64,000 nucleotides of DNA from JAEZDR01 sp039811185. GTDB lineage: Bacteria > Bacteroidota > Bacteroidia > Chitinophagales > Chitinophagaceae. The notes beneath the pieces were generated by a model. It was not told the origin of the DNA. It ran no database searches and saw only the letters and a list, made by a program, of their open reading frames with translations. Location: assembly GCA_039811185.1 (NCBI GenBank), contig JBDHYF010000005.1, positions 1 through 64,000 on the forward strand. Reading direction: 5' to 3'. Of the stretch, positions 36,036 through 45,014 are shown in pieces. Position 1 is the first letter of the stretch. The number at the start of each line of letters is the position of its first letter. A program made the translations under genes and the position numbers.

Positions 36036-36290
36036 ATGTCATTAATGAACATTATGCTCGAAGCAACAGGTAGCATTGCCAACTTAGGTGCTGCTATTGG
36101 TGCAGGTTTGGCTGCAATTGGTGCCGGTTTCGGTATCGGTCAAATTGGTAAAGGCGCTGTAGAAAGCATCGCCCGTCAGCCGGAAGCGGCAAACGATATC
36201 CGTGGTAACATGATTCTTACCGCAGCTTTCGTTGAGGGTGTTGCCCTTTTCGCCGTTATCGTATCTGCACTTGCTATCTTCATTAAGTAA
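36036..36290 (+). CDS. atpE: F0F1 ATP synthase subunit c
   Basis: An 84-residue two-helix hairpin forming the rotor ring. Helix 1 has the glycine-rich GAAIGAGLAAIGAGFGIG; the polar loop is RQPEAANDIRGNM, and helix 2 carries the ion-binding Glu in AAFVEGVALFAV. The residues around the Glu do not show an obvious sodium-binding signature, so protons are the likely coupling ion. It lies 31 bases after atpB. Alternative starts within the first seven codons (three Met) are possible. Confidence 0.96.
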   Translation: MSLMNIMLEATGSIANLGAAIGAGLAAIGAGFGIGQIGKGAVESIARQPEAANDIRGNMILTAAFVEGVALFAVIVSALAIFIK

Positions 36291-36403
36291 GAAGAAAAGC
36301 ATTTTCTTAAACTGCACCCGACGCACAGGGCCAACGGTGCAGTTTTACTAAACATTTTAAAATTCCAACATAAGGGCGTAAGCCTAAAAAGAAAAACAGC
36401 GTT

Positions 36404-36898
36404 ATGGAATTACTTACCCCCGGGTTAGGGTTGATAGTTTGGACCCTTATTGCGTTTCTGGTGGTTCTTTTTGTACTTGGCAAGTTTGCCTGGAAGCCCA
36501 TTTTAAACGGCTTGAAAGAACGTGAAACCAATATTGCCGATGCCATTGCTTCCGCTGAAAAAGTAAAAGTGGAAATGGCGCAGCTAAAAAACGAAAATGA
36601 AACGTTGATGGCAAAGGCAAGAGAAGAAAGATCGCTTATGCTGAAAGAAGCAAAAGATACCAGCGATAAGCTGATTGCAGAAGCAAAAGAGAAAGCAAAA
36701 AAAGAATACGACCGTATTCTGTCCGATGCACACCTTGCCATTGAGCAGCAAAAAAATGCAGCCATGGTAGACGTGAAAAATCAGGTTGGCAATCTTGTAA
36801 TTGAAGTTGCTGAAAAAGTGTTGCGTAAACAACTTGCACAGCCGAAAGAGCAGGAATCCTTCATCCGCGAGCTTGCAGAAGGTATTAAATTAAATTAA
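36404..36898 (+). CDS. atpF: F0F1 ATP synthase subunit b
   Basis: A 164-residue peripheral stalk subunit: one N-terminal membrane helix (GLGLIVWTLIAFLVVLFVLG, about 7-26) and a long Lys/Glu-rich coiled coil that dimerises and joins subunits a and delta. FAWKPILNGLKERE after the helix is typical. It is separated from atpE by 113 bases with a small inverted repeat (CTGCACCC...GGTGCAG, about 36311-36342), which may tune relative expression of the highly needed c subunit. Length is normal. Confidence 0.95.
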   Translation: MELLTPGLGLIVWTLIAFLVVLFVLGKFAWKPILNGLKERETNIADAIASAEKVKVEMAQLKNENETLMAKAREERSLMLKEAKDTSDKLIAEAKEKAKKEYDRILSDAHLAIEQQKNAAMVDVKNQVGNLVIEVAEKVLRKQLAQPKEQESFIRELAEGIKLN

Positions 36899-36913
36899 GT
36901 TTCATTCATCGAT

Positions 36914-37477
36914 ATGCATAATCCACGTTTAGCAGGACGGTACGCAAAAAGCCTCATTGACCTGGCGACCGAAAAAAAAGTTGCCGATACGGTGTATGCC
37001 GATATGCAGTACATTAAGGCTGTAATAAAGGCCAGCAGCGAGTTTGCGGCATTGCTGAAAAGTCCGGTTGTGGCAAACGAGAAAAAAAACAGCGTGCTGA
37101 AAAAAGTTTTGGGCAGCAACGTTTCGGAGCTTACCATGGCTTTTTTATCGCTTGTGGTTACTAAAAACCGCGATCAGAATTTACCTGAAATTGTTGAAGG
37201 TTACATCGATCAATACAACCACTTAAACGGTATTCATAAGGTAAAGCTTACCACTGCCGTAAACTTAACCGACGAGTTAAAAAACAGTCTCACCCAAAAA
37301 ATAAAACAGGAAACCGGCTTCGGAAAAATTGAGCTTGAGTTAAAAACCAATGCTGATCTTATTGGCGGGTTTATTCTCGAGTATCATAACAACCTTGTCG
37401 ACGCCAGTGCACTGAAAGAACTCAGAGAAATAAAAAAGCAGTTTCAAACCAACCAGTATGTTCAAAACATCCGGTAG
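36914..37477 (+). CDS. atpH: F0F1 ATP synthase subunit delta
   Basis: A 187-residue OSCP/delta subunit linking the peripheral stalk to the alpha3beta3 head. The N-terminal helical bundle starts NPRLAGRYAKSLIDLA, and the C-terminal part holds the family motif IGGFILEYHNNLVDAS (about 155-172). It follows atpF by 15 bases and precedes atpA by 45. Sequence is weakly conserved in general, but position and motif make the call firm. Confidence 0.93.
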   Translation: MHNPRLAGRYAKSLIDLATEKKVADTVYADMQYIKAVIKASSEFAALLKSPVVANEKKNSVLKKVLGSNVSELTMAFLSLVVTKNRDQNLPEIVEGYIDQYNHLNGIHKVKLTTAVNLTDELKNSLTQKIKQETGFGKIELELKTNADLIGGFILEYHNNLVDASALKELREIKKQFQTNQYVQNIR

Positions 37478-37522
37478 GTTTTTACTGAATCATTTTTAAA
37501 AACAGAAAAAACAACATACATC

Positions 37523-39100
37523 ATGGTACAGATTAAACCAGATGAAATTTCAGCCATACTCAGAGAGCAACTGAGCAACACCAATACAGCCACCGAACTT
37601 GAGCAAGTAGGTACTGTATTGCAGGTGGGCGATGGTATTGCCCGTGTTTACGGGTTAAACAATGTAAGTGCCGGTGAACTTGTTGAGTTCGATAACGGCC
37701 TTAAAGCAATTGCCCTTAACCTGGAAGAAGACAATGTGGGTGTGGTTATGATGGGTGATTATAAAGATATCCGCGAAGGTGATAAAGTAAAAAGAACCGG
37801 AAAAATTGCTTCTATCCGTGTAGGCGAAGGCCTTGTTGGAAGGGTTATCAATACACTTGGCGAGCCCATCGACGGGAAAGGCCCCATCAGCGGCGAATTG
37901 TATGAAATGCCGCTTGAGAGAAAAGCTCCCGGCGTTATTTACCGCGAACCGGTTAAAGAACCGCTTCAAACCGGTATTAAAGCAATTGATGCGATGATTC
38001 CGATCGGAAGAGGGCAGCGCGAGCTCGTAATTGGCGACCGTCAAACCGGAAAAACCGCTATCTGTATCGACACCATCATCAACCAAAAAGAATTTTACGA
38101 TGCCGGCAAACCGGTTTATTGTATATACGTTGCCATTGGCCAGAAAGCTTCTACGGTTGCAGGCGTAATGAAAACCTTAGAGGACAACGGAGCTATGGCG
38201 TACACTACTATTGTTGCGGCCTCTGCCTCCGATCCGGCACCACAGCAGTTCTACGCTCCGTTTTCGGGCGCTGCTATCGGCGAATTTTTCCGCGATACCG
38301 GACGTCCGGCGCTCATCATTTACGACGATCTTTCCAAACAAGCCGTTGCTTACCGCGAAGTGTCGTTGCTCCTTCGCCGTCCACCGGGCCGCGAAGCTTA
38401 TCCCGGCGACGTGTTTTACCTACACAGCCGCCTGCTTGAAAGAGCTGCAAAAGTGATCGGTAACGATGAGGTTGCGAAAAACATGAACGACCTTCCCGAT
38501 TCAATAAAACACCTTGCAAAAGGCGGTGGCAGCTTAACGGCGTTGCCGATTATTGAAACACAGGCAGGCGATGTATCGGCTTATATCCCCACCAACGTAA
38601 TTTCTATTACCGACGGACAGATATTTTTAGAAACCAACTTGTTTAACGCAGGTATCCGCCCAGCCATTAACGTGGGTATCTCCGTAAGCCGTGTGGGTGG
38701 TAACGCACAAATTAAGTCCATGAAAAAAGTGGCCGGTACACTGAAACTGGACCAGGCGCTATATCGTGAGCTGGAGGCTTTTGCAAAATTTGGCGGCGAC
38801 CTCGATGCGGCAACGAAATCTGTTATCGACAAGGGTGCAAGAAACGTTGAGATTTTGAAGCAGCCGCAATACTCTCCTTATTCGGTGGAGAAGCAGGTGG
38901 CCATTATTTACCTTGGAACACAAGGTTTGCTGAGAGAAGTTCCGGTAAATAAGGTAAGGGCTTTTGAGGAGCAGTTTTTAATGGAGATGGAAAGCAAGCA
39001 CCCCGACGTGCTCGCAGAATTTAAAAAAGGAAATCTGCCCGACGATGCCATCAATAAGATGGTGGAACTGGCGAAAAACATAATGCCGGGTCATAAATAA
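37523..39100 (+). CDS. atpA: F0F1 ATP synthase subunit alpha
   Basis: A 525-residue non-catalytic nucleotide-binding head subunit. Beta-barrel domain, then Walker A GDRQTGKT (about 170-177), a Walker B-like PALIIYDDLSKQ, the alpha-specific Arg-finger region (ISVSRVGGNAQIKSMKKVAG) and a helical C-terminal domain. Unusually, the operon stops here: a strong terminator follows within 24 bases, and atpG is not present downstream. atpG, atpD and atpC must be elsewhere. Length and motifs are otherwise canonical. Confidence 0.97.
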   Translation: MVQIKPDEISAILREQLSNTNTATELEQVGTVLQVGDGIARVYGLNNVSAGELVEFDNGLKAIALNLEEDNVGVVMMGDYKDIREGDKVKRTGKIASIRVGEGLVGRVINTLGEPIDGKGPISGELYEMPLERKAPGVIYREPVKEPLQTGIKAIDAMIPIGRGQRELVIGDRQTGKTAICIDTIINQKEFYDAGKPVYCIYVAIGQKASTVAGVMKTLEDNGAMAYTTIVAASASDPAPQQFYAPFSGAAIGEFFRDTGRPALIIYDDLSKQAVAYREVSLLLRRPPGREAYPGDVFYLHSRLLERAAKVIGNDEVAKNMNDLPDSIKHLAKGGGSLTALPIIETQAGDVSAYIPTNVISITDGQIFLETNLFNAGIRPAINVGISVSRVGGNAQIKSMKKVAGTLKLDQALYRELEAFAKFGGDLDAATKSVIDKGARNVEILKQPQYSPYSVEKQVAIIYLGTQGLLREVPVNKVRAFEEQFLMEMESKHPDVLAEFKKGNLPDDAINKMVELAKNIMPGHK

Positions 39101-39123
39101 GAGGCCCGACTAAAGTTAGAAGA

Positions 39124-39149
39124 ACCGCTCGTAACAGGGCGGTTTTTTT
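39124..39149 (+). terminator. Terminator of the atp operon
   Basis: ACCGCTC pairs with GGGCGGT (one G-U) over a six-base loop, followed by seven T, directly after atpA. Confidence 0.88.
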
Positions 39150-39233
39150 AATGTTATCGCTGCCGAAAGATACAGTCGCCTTATGCCGGTTCATTACGGC
39201 AAGAGATTTGCCAACTTAAAGCAAAGCCGGCTT

Positions 39234-40112
39234 ATGAATCAATGGTTTGTTTATCTTTTCTTACTTTTTTTCCCGCTTTCTTATGGCTGCGGCCAGCAGC
39301 CACACACCAATGGCGGATTTGCCGCCATGTCGTACACGGGCATCGGTATGGAGTCGCCGCAGGGCTACGATTTGAATCATCCGCAGGTGAAATCGTTGCC
39401 TTCTTATCTTGACGAAATCTCCGGAATTTCCTACTACGAAAAAGATTCGAGCCTTTTTGCTATTATGGACGAATCGGGCATTCTGTTCAAAATTTTTCTC
39501 GACACAAACCGTGTCGACAGATGGAAGTTTAACGGCGCTGCGGATTATGAAGACATCGTTCAGCATGAAGGAATCTTTTATGCGCTGATAAGCGATGGAA
39601 CGCTGGTAATTTTTCAGTTTGAAGGAAATAAACCCGGCCGTCCACTCAAGGTAAAAGCTCCGCTAAAGAAGAATAAAAACGATTTCGAAACGCTTTTTTT
39701 TCATAAAGCAAGCAACAGCCTCATCATGCTGTGTAAAGATTGTAAAGAAGATAAAAAGAAGTTCAATTCCTACTTCAGCTTCTCTTTAAAAAACAATCGT
39801 TTTTCCGATGAGGTAAAACAATTTGAGGCCCGAACGATTGATACGATAGCCGCAACAAAAAATAAGTTTAAACCATCGGCCGCCGCGTTTAATCCCGTCA
39901 CGAACGACTTGTTTATTATTTCGGCGGTAAACAATTTATTGGTTGTTACCGATGAAAATCTTAATGTGAAAGAGACCTTCACGCTTGATCCGGTAATTTT
40001 TAAACAACCGGAAGGCATTGCCTTTGCACCCAACGGAGATATGTTTATCTCAAACGAAGCAGCCGACTCTGGGCCTTCCAACATTCTGTACTTCAAATAC
40101 TATTCAAATTAA
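39234..40112 (+). CDS. SdiA-regulated domain-like lipoprotein (beta-propeller)
   Basis: A 292-residue lipoprotein. The ATG at 39234 (MNQWFVYLFLLFFPLSYGC) is chosen over 39183 because it gives a clean lipoprotein signal with Cys at about residue 19. The mature part has propeller-type repeats: LDEISGISYYEKDSSLFAIMDE, GAADYEDIVQHEGIFYALISDG, KPSAAAFNPVTNDLFIISA and QPEGIAFAPNGDMFISNE, matching the SdiA-regulated/phytase-like propeller family. These proteins bind substrates outside the cytoplasm; a phytase-like phosphate role is only a possibility. It is the first of five tightly packed genes running to 48156, five bases before the phosphoesterase-barrel gene. Confidence 0.82.
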   Translation: MNQWFVYLFLLFFPLSYGCGQQPHTNGGFAAMSYTGIGMESPQGYDLNHPQVKSLPSYLDEISGISYYEKDSSLFAIMDESGILFKIFLDTNRVDRWKFNGAADYEDIVQHEGIFYALISDGTLVIFQFEGNKPGRPLKVKAPLKKNKNDFETLFFHKASNSLIMLCKDCKEDKKKFNSYFSFSLKNNRFSDEVKQFEARTIDTIAATKNKFKPSAAAFNPVTNDLFIISAVNNLLVVTDENLNVKETFTLDPVIFKQPEGIAFAPNGDMFISNEAADSGPSNILYFKYYSN

Positions 40113-40117
40113 AATAG

Positions 40118-43100
40118 ATGAAACATAGTTTCTTTTGCTTGCTTCTGTTCTGTTGTTTCACCGGTTTCTCGTTTGCGCAGACACAGCCGGATTCTGTTGA
40201 ATTAAAGATTGTGTTGGTAGGCGATGCAGGTGCATTTATAAAGGGAAAAACAACGGCAGGTTCGTCGCTTCACGAAGGATGGCATCCGGTAATGACTGCC
40301 ATCAAAAAAAATGTATCGATGGACAAAAAAACGGTTGTATTGATTTTGGGCGATAATGTGTACAAAGAAGGCTTGCCCGACGACCAACTGATTACTTATT
40401 CCGACGCGAAGGCTGTGCTCGATACCCAGATTAATTTGGTGAGCAATACAAGCGCCAGAGCCATTTTTATTCCCGGCAACCACGATTGGAGCAACGGCGC
40501 TCCGTCGGGCTACGACAACGTAAGACGCGAACAACGATACGTTGATTTGCTTTCACGCAGCAACGTGATGTACTATCCAAAAGATGGTTGTCCCGGTCCG
40601 ATTGAAATTCCCGTGAGCGACAACGTTGTCATTATTGCTATGGACAGCCAGTGGTGGTTGCATCCAAACGATAAGCCGGGTATTGAATCGGATTGCGATT
40701 CGAAAACGAAGGATCAGATATTGAATGAACTGGACGACATCCTTCTTAAAAATCAAAAAAAATTAGTGCTGTTTGCAACCCACCATCCCTTTAAAAGCAC
40801 CGGCATCCATGGCGGATATTTTACGCTGAAACAACACATCTTTCCCTTCACCGATGCCAACAAAAACTGGTGGATTCCCATGCCGGTGATCGGCTCCATC
40901 TATCCCATTACCCGAAGCGTTTTTGGAACACGGCAGGACCTCAGCCATCCCTGGTATCGTGAAATGGTAAACAAGGTCTCTGATGTAATAAAAAAATACG
41001 AAAACGTTGTGTATGTGGCAGGTCATGAACATAACATGCAATTGATTGAAGAAGACAGCACTTTTTACATTGTAAGCGGTGCAGGATGTAAGCACACGCG
41101 GGTTTCGCAGGGAAAGCAAACGTTGTTTGCAAAAGAGCAGTTTGGCTACGCCATTCTCACTGTTTCCAAAAATAAAAACGTAGATATCAGTTTTCATACG
41201 GTAGCACTCGACGATGCAGCTACTGACACCGCTTACAGTGCGCACCTCCTGAATTTTGTGCCGCGCCCAAAACCGCTCGTTGCAACCGATACAGCCACTG
41301 AAGTGGTGGTGGAGTTCAAAGACAGCACAGTTGCCATTGCCAATCCTAACTACAATAAAGTGCGCGGCTTTCATCGTTTCATGCTCGGCGAAAATTATCG
41401 AAAGGAATGGGCAACACCTGTAACGATGAAGACGTTCAACATCAAAAAAGAAAAGGGCGGCTTCACTATTGTAAAGATTGGCGGCGGAAAACAAACCAAA
41501 TCACTTCGCCTCAAAGATAAAAGCGGTAAAGAATGGGTGTTGCGCACCATTACAAAAGATCCGCACCTTGTGGTGCCCGAAAATTTCCGGAACTCCATTG
41601 CTGAAGATCTGGTGCAGGATTTTATGTCTGCCTCGCATCCCTATGCGCCTTTAACCGTTGCTCCTTTAGCGCATGCCGTGGGTGTGCAGCAGTCTGCACC
41701 GGAACTGTTTTTCGTTCCGGATGACGCTGCTTTTGGAATCTATCGACAGGTTTTTGCCAATAAAATCTGCTTTCTCGAAGAGCGAGCCCCTACAGAAGAA
41801 AAAACAAAGAGCACCGCCAAAACATTTGAAAAACTCATTGATGATAACGATCACCGCGTAGATCAAAAAGCTGTGCTCCGCGCAAGGCTTCTCGACATTA
41901 TTATAGGCGACTTCGACAGGCACTTCGACCAATGGCGCTTTGAACAACAAGACACCGGAAAAGGAAAACTCTTTGTGCCCGTTCCGCGCGACCGCGACCA
42001 GGCCTATTTTTACGACGACGGCTTTTTGCTGAAACTGGTAACACTGTCGAACCTGAAGTTTCTGAAAGGATTTACACCCGAAATAAAAAACATCAATTGG
42101 TTTGGATACAGCGCTAAAGATTTTGACCGCATCTTTTTAAATCAGCTCGATGAGAGCGATTGGCAGGAAGCGATAAACTATGTGCAAAAGCATCTTACCG
42201 ACACGCTGTTTAAGAAAAGTGTTCAACAACTCCCTGCACCCATCTATAAACTGAATGGAGAACATATTTATCGCACGCTGATCAGCCGCCGTAATCAACT
42301 GCAACCGCATGCCATCTCTTATTACAACTTCATTTCAAAATATGTAAATATTGCCGGCTCCAACCAGAAAGACTATTTCCGCATCGCCGGCGAAGATAAC
42401 AAAGTGCGGGTGCAGGGCTTTAAACGGAAAGGTGCCTCCGACACGGTTGCTATGTTTTACGATCGCGTGTTTAGTCCGGACGTTACAAAAGAAATCAGGA
42501 TCTACGGATTGAATGACGACGATATCTTCGAGATGTTGCCAAACACGCCAAACACAGTGAAGGTGCGGATTGTGGGCGGTAAGGGTAATGATACGTTTAA
42601 CATTAAAGGCGAAGCAAAAACGTTTTTGTACGACTTTGATTCGAAAGAAAATCATATTATAAACAGCAAAAACGTACGCAATAAGTTTTCCGGAGATCCG
42701 CTGGTGAACGCAGTAAACTTCACCAACTATCAGTATGATGTAAGTCGTTTCCCGCTGATCAATTTGGGATGGAATGCAGAAGATCATTTACTCATCGGCC
42801 TGGGCTTTCAGCATAAACATTACGGCTTCCGGAAGGAGCCCTACGCCTCCCGCCAAAAGCTCTCATCGCTCTTTGCTACCGACTTCGGCAGTTACAAAAT
42901 CGATTATGAAGGCGAGTTTAACCACGCTGTCAATAAAACGGATTTGCTCGTGAATGCAAGCTTTGTGCATCCCACCCTCAACAACTTTTTTGGTATCGGC
43001 AACGAAACACAAAAGGCCGGTCCGCTAAGCTTTTACCGCGTTCGGTACAATTATGTTACTGCCGACCTGCTTTTGCGGAAGCGCGTTTTCGATATTCTTC

Positions 43101-43795
43101 ATGTAACAGCAGGGCCAACGGTTTTCAACTACTGGCTGAAGGGTAAGGATAATGTTGGTAAAATATTGGAGGCGCCGTCGCTGATCGGACTCGACACATC
43201 GGTTTATAAAACCAAAACTTATGGCGGTTTTAAGGTTGGATTGCTCATCAACAATCTCGAAAACCATTTACTGCCTACAAGAGGAATTGATTGGTACACG
43301 GAGTTTGTGAGCACCTATGGATTAAACAACCACTCAATGAACTACTCGGCTGTCACTACCGACATGAAGGTATATGCAGCCATGAATGATCCGGCCAAGT
43401 TTGTAACCGTGCTTAAACTTGGCGCAGGCCATATTTTTTCGGACAAGTACGAATATTTTCAGGCTATGTCCATCGGGCAAAACAGTTATTTACGCGGCTT
43501 TCGGAAAAACCGCTTTGCGGGATCAACATTGTTCTATGGCAGCCTCGAGTTCAGGATAAAAATTTTTGAAAGTAAATGGCCGGTGCTTCCCGGAGCAGTA
43601 GGCATTGTTGCCTTCGACGATATTGGAAGAGTTTGGGCGAAGAACGAAGATTCTAAAACGTGGCATAACAGCATTGGAGGCGGCTTATACATTGCGCCGT
43701 TTAACAGTGTGATACTTTCTGCTACAACGGCCTTCAGTAAGGAAGAAACCTTGTTCAACATTACTCTTGGCACCAAATTTAATCTTACGTTTTAA
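40118..43795 (+). CDS. Metallophosphoesterase fused to a BamA/TamA-like outer-membrane barrel
   Basis: A 1225-residue protein with a signal peptide ending at SFAQ. Residues about 28-330 form a calcineurin-like phosphoesterase with all main metal motifs: GDAG (about 34), GDNVYKEG, GNHDW (about 121), ATHHPF and GHEHN (about 302). A middle region (about 400-800) contains a kinase-like or CotH-like pattern, including DFDRHFDQWRF and VPRDRDQAYF. The last 350 residues are a surface-antigen barrel with GGFKVGLLINNLENHLLPTRG and a terminal strand FNITLGTKFNLTF. It is presumably inserted in the outer membrane with the enzyme in the periplasm or at the surface. This fusion recurs in Bacteroidota; its substrate is unknown. 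Confidence 0.85.
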   Translation: MKHSFFCLLLFCCFTGFSFAQTQPDSVELKIVLVGDAGAFIKGKTTAGSSLHEGWHPVMTAIKKNVSMDKKTVVLILGDNVYKEGLPDDQLITYSDAKAVLDTQINLVSNTSARAIFIPGNHDWSNGAPSGYDNVRREQRYVDLLSRSNVMYYPKDGCPGPIEIPVSDNVVIIAMDSQWWLHPNDKPGIESDCDSKTKDQILNELDDILLKNQKKLVLFATHHPFKSTGIHGGYFTLKQHIFPFTDANKNWWIPMPVIGSIYPITRSVFGTRQDLSHPWYREMVNKVSDVIKKYENVVYVAGHEHNMQLIEEDSTFYIVSGAGCKHTRVSQGKQTLFAKEQFGYAILTVSKNKNVDISFHTVALDDAATDTAYSAHLLNFVPRPKPLVATDTATEVVVEFKDSTVAIANPNYNKVRGFHRFMLGENYRKEWATPVTMKTFNIKKEKGGFTIVKIGGGKQTKSLRLKDKSGKEWVLRTITKDPHLVVPENFRNSIAEDLVQDFMSASHPYAPLTVAPLAHAVGVQQSAPELFFVPDDAAFGIYRQVFANKICFLEERAPTEEKTKSTAKTFEKLIDDNDHRVDQKAVLRARLLDIIIGDFDRHFDQWRFEQQDTGKGKLFVPVPRDRDQAYFYDDGFLLKLVTLSNLKFLKGFTPEIKNINWFGYSAKDFDRIFLNQLDESDWQEAINYVQKHLTDTLFKKSVQQLPAPIYKLNGEHIYRTLISRRNQLQPHAISYYNFISKYVNIAGSNQKDYFRIAGEDNKVRVQGFKRKGASDTVAMFYDRVFSPDVTKEIRIYGLNDDDIFEMLPNTPNTVKVRIVGGKGNDTFNIKGEAKTFLYDFDSKENHIINSKNVRNKFSGDPLVNAVNFTNYQYDVSRFPLINLGWNAEDHLLIGLGFQHKHYGFRKEPYASRQKLSSLFATDFGSYKIDYEGEFNHAVNKTDLLVNASFVHPTLNNFFGIGNETQKAGPLSFYRVRYNYVTADLLLRKRVFDILHVTAGPTVFNYWLKGKDNVGKILEAPSLIGLDTSVYKTKTYGGFKVGLLINNLENHLLPTRGIDWYTEFVSTYGLNNHSMNYSAVTTDMKVYAAMNDPAKFVTVLKLGAGHIFSDKYEYFQAMSIGQNSYLRGFRKNRFAGSTLFYGSLEFRIKIFESKWPVLPGAVGIVAFDDIGRVWAKNEDSKTWHNSIGGGLYIAPFNSVILSATTAFSKEETLFNITLGTKFNLTF

Positions 43796-43804
43796 CACAG
43801 CAGT

Positions 43805-45013
43805 ATGGAGCGCGATCACTTATATAAACACATCGAAGATCATGTCCGCACATTGTTCAATAACCGTAAGGATGTGGGGCTTGTTTATCACACGTTAAAG
43901 CACACCGAAAACGTGGTGGAGCGCACCAAGGAAATTGCCGCTCACTATCATGTTGAAGAGGATGAGATGCTGGTGGTGTACACGGCGGCCTGGTTTCACG
44001 ATACCGGTTACCTCATCGATTTTCAGGAACATGAAAAAAACAGTGTGCAACTGATGCGCTCCTTTATGTTGGCCTATACGCAAGATGAATCGCTGCTAAA
44101 CAACATTGAAAACTGCATAATGGCCACCGAAAAAAATACGGAGCCGCAAACGCTGCTGCAACAGATTATCTGCGATGCAGACACTTATCATTTGGGCACA
44201 AATGCTTTTAAAAAGAGCAACAAACAAGTTAGAAAAGAACGTGAGCTGCGCGAAGGAAATATCGACCGGTTGGAGTGGATAACCCATGCAATTGCCTTTA
44301 TGGAAGCGCACCAGTATTACACTTCTTATTGTAAACAATTGCTGGAGAAAAGGAAGCAGAAAAATTTAGATGAATTAAAAGAAAGCCTGAAAAAGCAGGA
44401 AGCCAAACAAGCCGCCTCGCCTCCCGTGATAGAACAAAAGAATAGTTTTATGACGAAGGGCATTCAAACCATGTTGCGGCTTACTTCGGAAAACCATATC
44501 CGTTTAAGCGATATGGCCGACAGAAAAGCCAGCATCCTTATCAGCGTAAACTCTATCATCATTTCAGTAATTCTTTCTGTGCTGGTGCGACGCCTTGGAG
44601 TAGAAACTTACTTAACCATTCCTACCTTCTTGTTTCTTGGATTTTCTGTTGTTACCATCGTGATTTCTATTCTTGCCACCCGGCCAAAAATTACGGAAGG
44701 TACTTTTAGTGATACCGACATCGCCGCAAAAAAAGTAAACCTGCTCTTCTTCGGAAATTTTTATAAAACCTCTCTCGACGAATATCAGCGTGCTATGAAA
44801 GTAATGATGAGCGACTCGAATTATTTATACGGCTCGTTAATAAAAGACATCTATTTTCTTGGTGTTGTGCTGGGAAGAAAGTACAAACTAATCCGCATGG
44901 CCTATACCATTTTCATGATTGGAATTATTTTATCGGTAATTGCTTTCGGACTTGCAATGGTGTATGCGGGTAGTACGCCTGATGCCATTAACTCATCTTC
45001 ATCGCCACTTTAA
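43805..45013 (+). CDS. HD-domain protein with C-terminal Pycsar-type membrane effector domain (PycTM/DUF5706-like)
   Basis: A 402-residue two-part protein. Residues about 1-190 are an HD phosphohydrolase domain with the metal-ligand set His33, His65-Asp66 and Asp124 or Asp126 (YHTLKHTENVVERT, TAAWFHDTGY, IICDADTYHLG), so it is probably active on a nucleotide. A charged linker (about 180-215) leads to the domain LTSENHIRLSDMADRKASIL with two or three membrane helices (about 245-295 and 362-392), which matches the Pycsar effector TM family. In Pycsar defence, PycTM binds cyclic UMP or cyclic CMP and disrupts the membrane. Here it sits one base before ppk1 and shares a run with a cyclase, so a signalling or phosphate role is more likely than simple immunity. 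Confidence 0.85.
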   Translation: MERDHLYKHIEDHVRTLFNNRKDVGLVYHTLKHTENVVERTKEIAAHYHVEEDEMLVVYTAAWFHDTGYLIDFQEHEKNSVQLMRSFMLAYTQDESLLNNIENCIMATEKNTEPQTLLQQIICDADTYHLGTNAFKKSNKQVRKERELREGNIDRLEWITHAIAFMEAHQYYTSYCKQLLEKRKQKNLDELKESLKKQEAKQAASPPVIEQKNSFMTKGIQTMLRLTSENHIRLSDMADRKASILISVNSIIISVILSVLVRRLGVETYLTIPTFLFLGFSVVTIVISILATRPKITEGTFSDTDIAAKKVNLLFFGNFYKTSLDEYQRAMKVMMSDSNYLYGSLIKDIYFLGVVLGRKYKLIRMAYTIFMIGIILSVIAFGLAMVYAGSTPDAINSSSSPL

Positions 45014-45014
45014 T

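Noticed and set aside
44940..45014. Longer N-terminus for ppk1 overlapping the HD-PycTM gene
   Set aside because: PPK1 proteins begin at MYFNRDLSWL; the extra 25 residues are a different-frame reading of the upstream gene.
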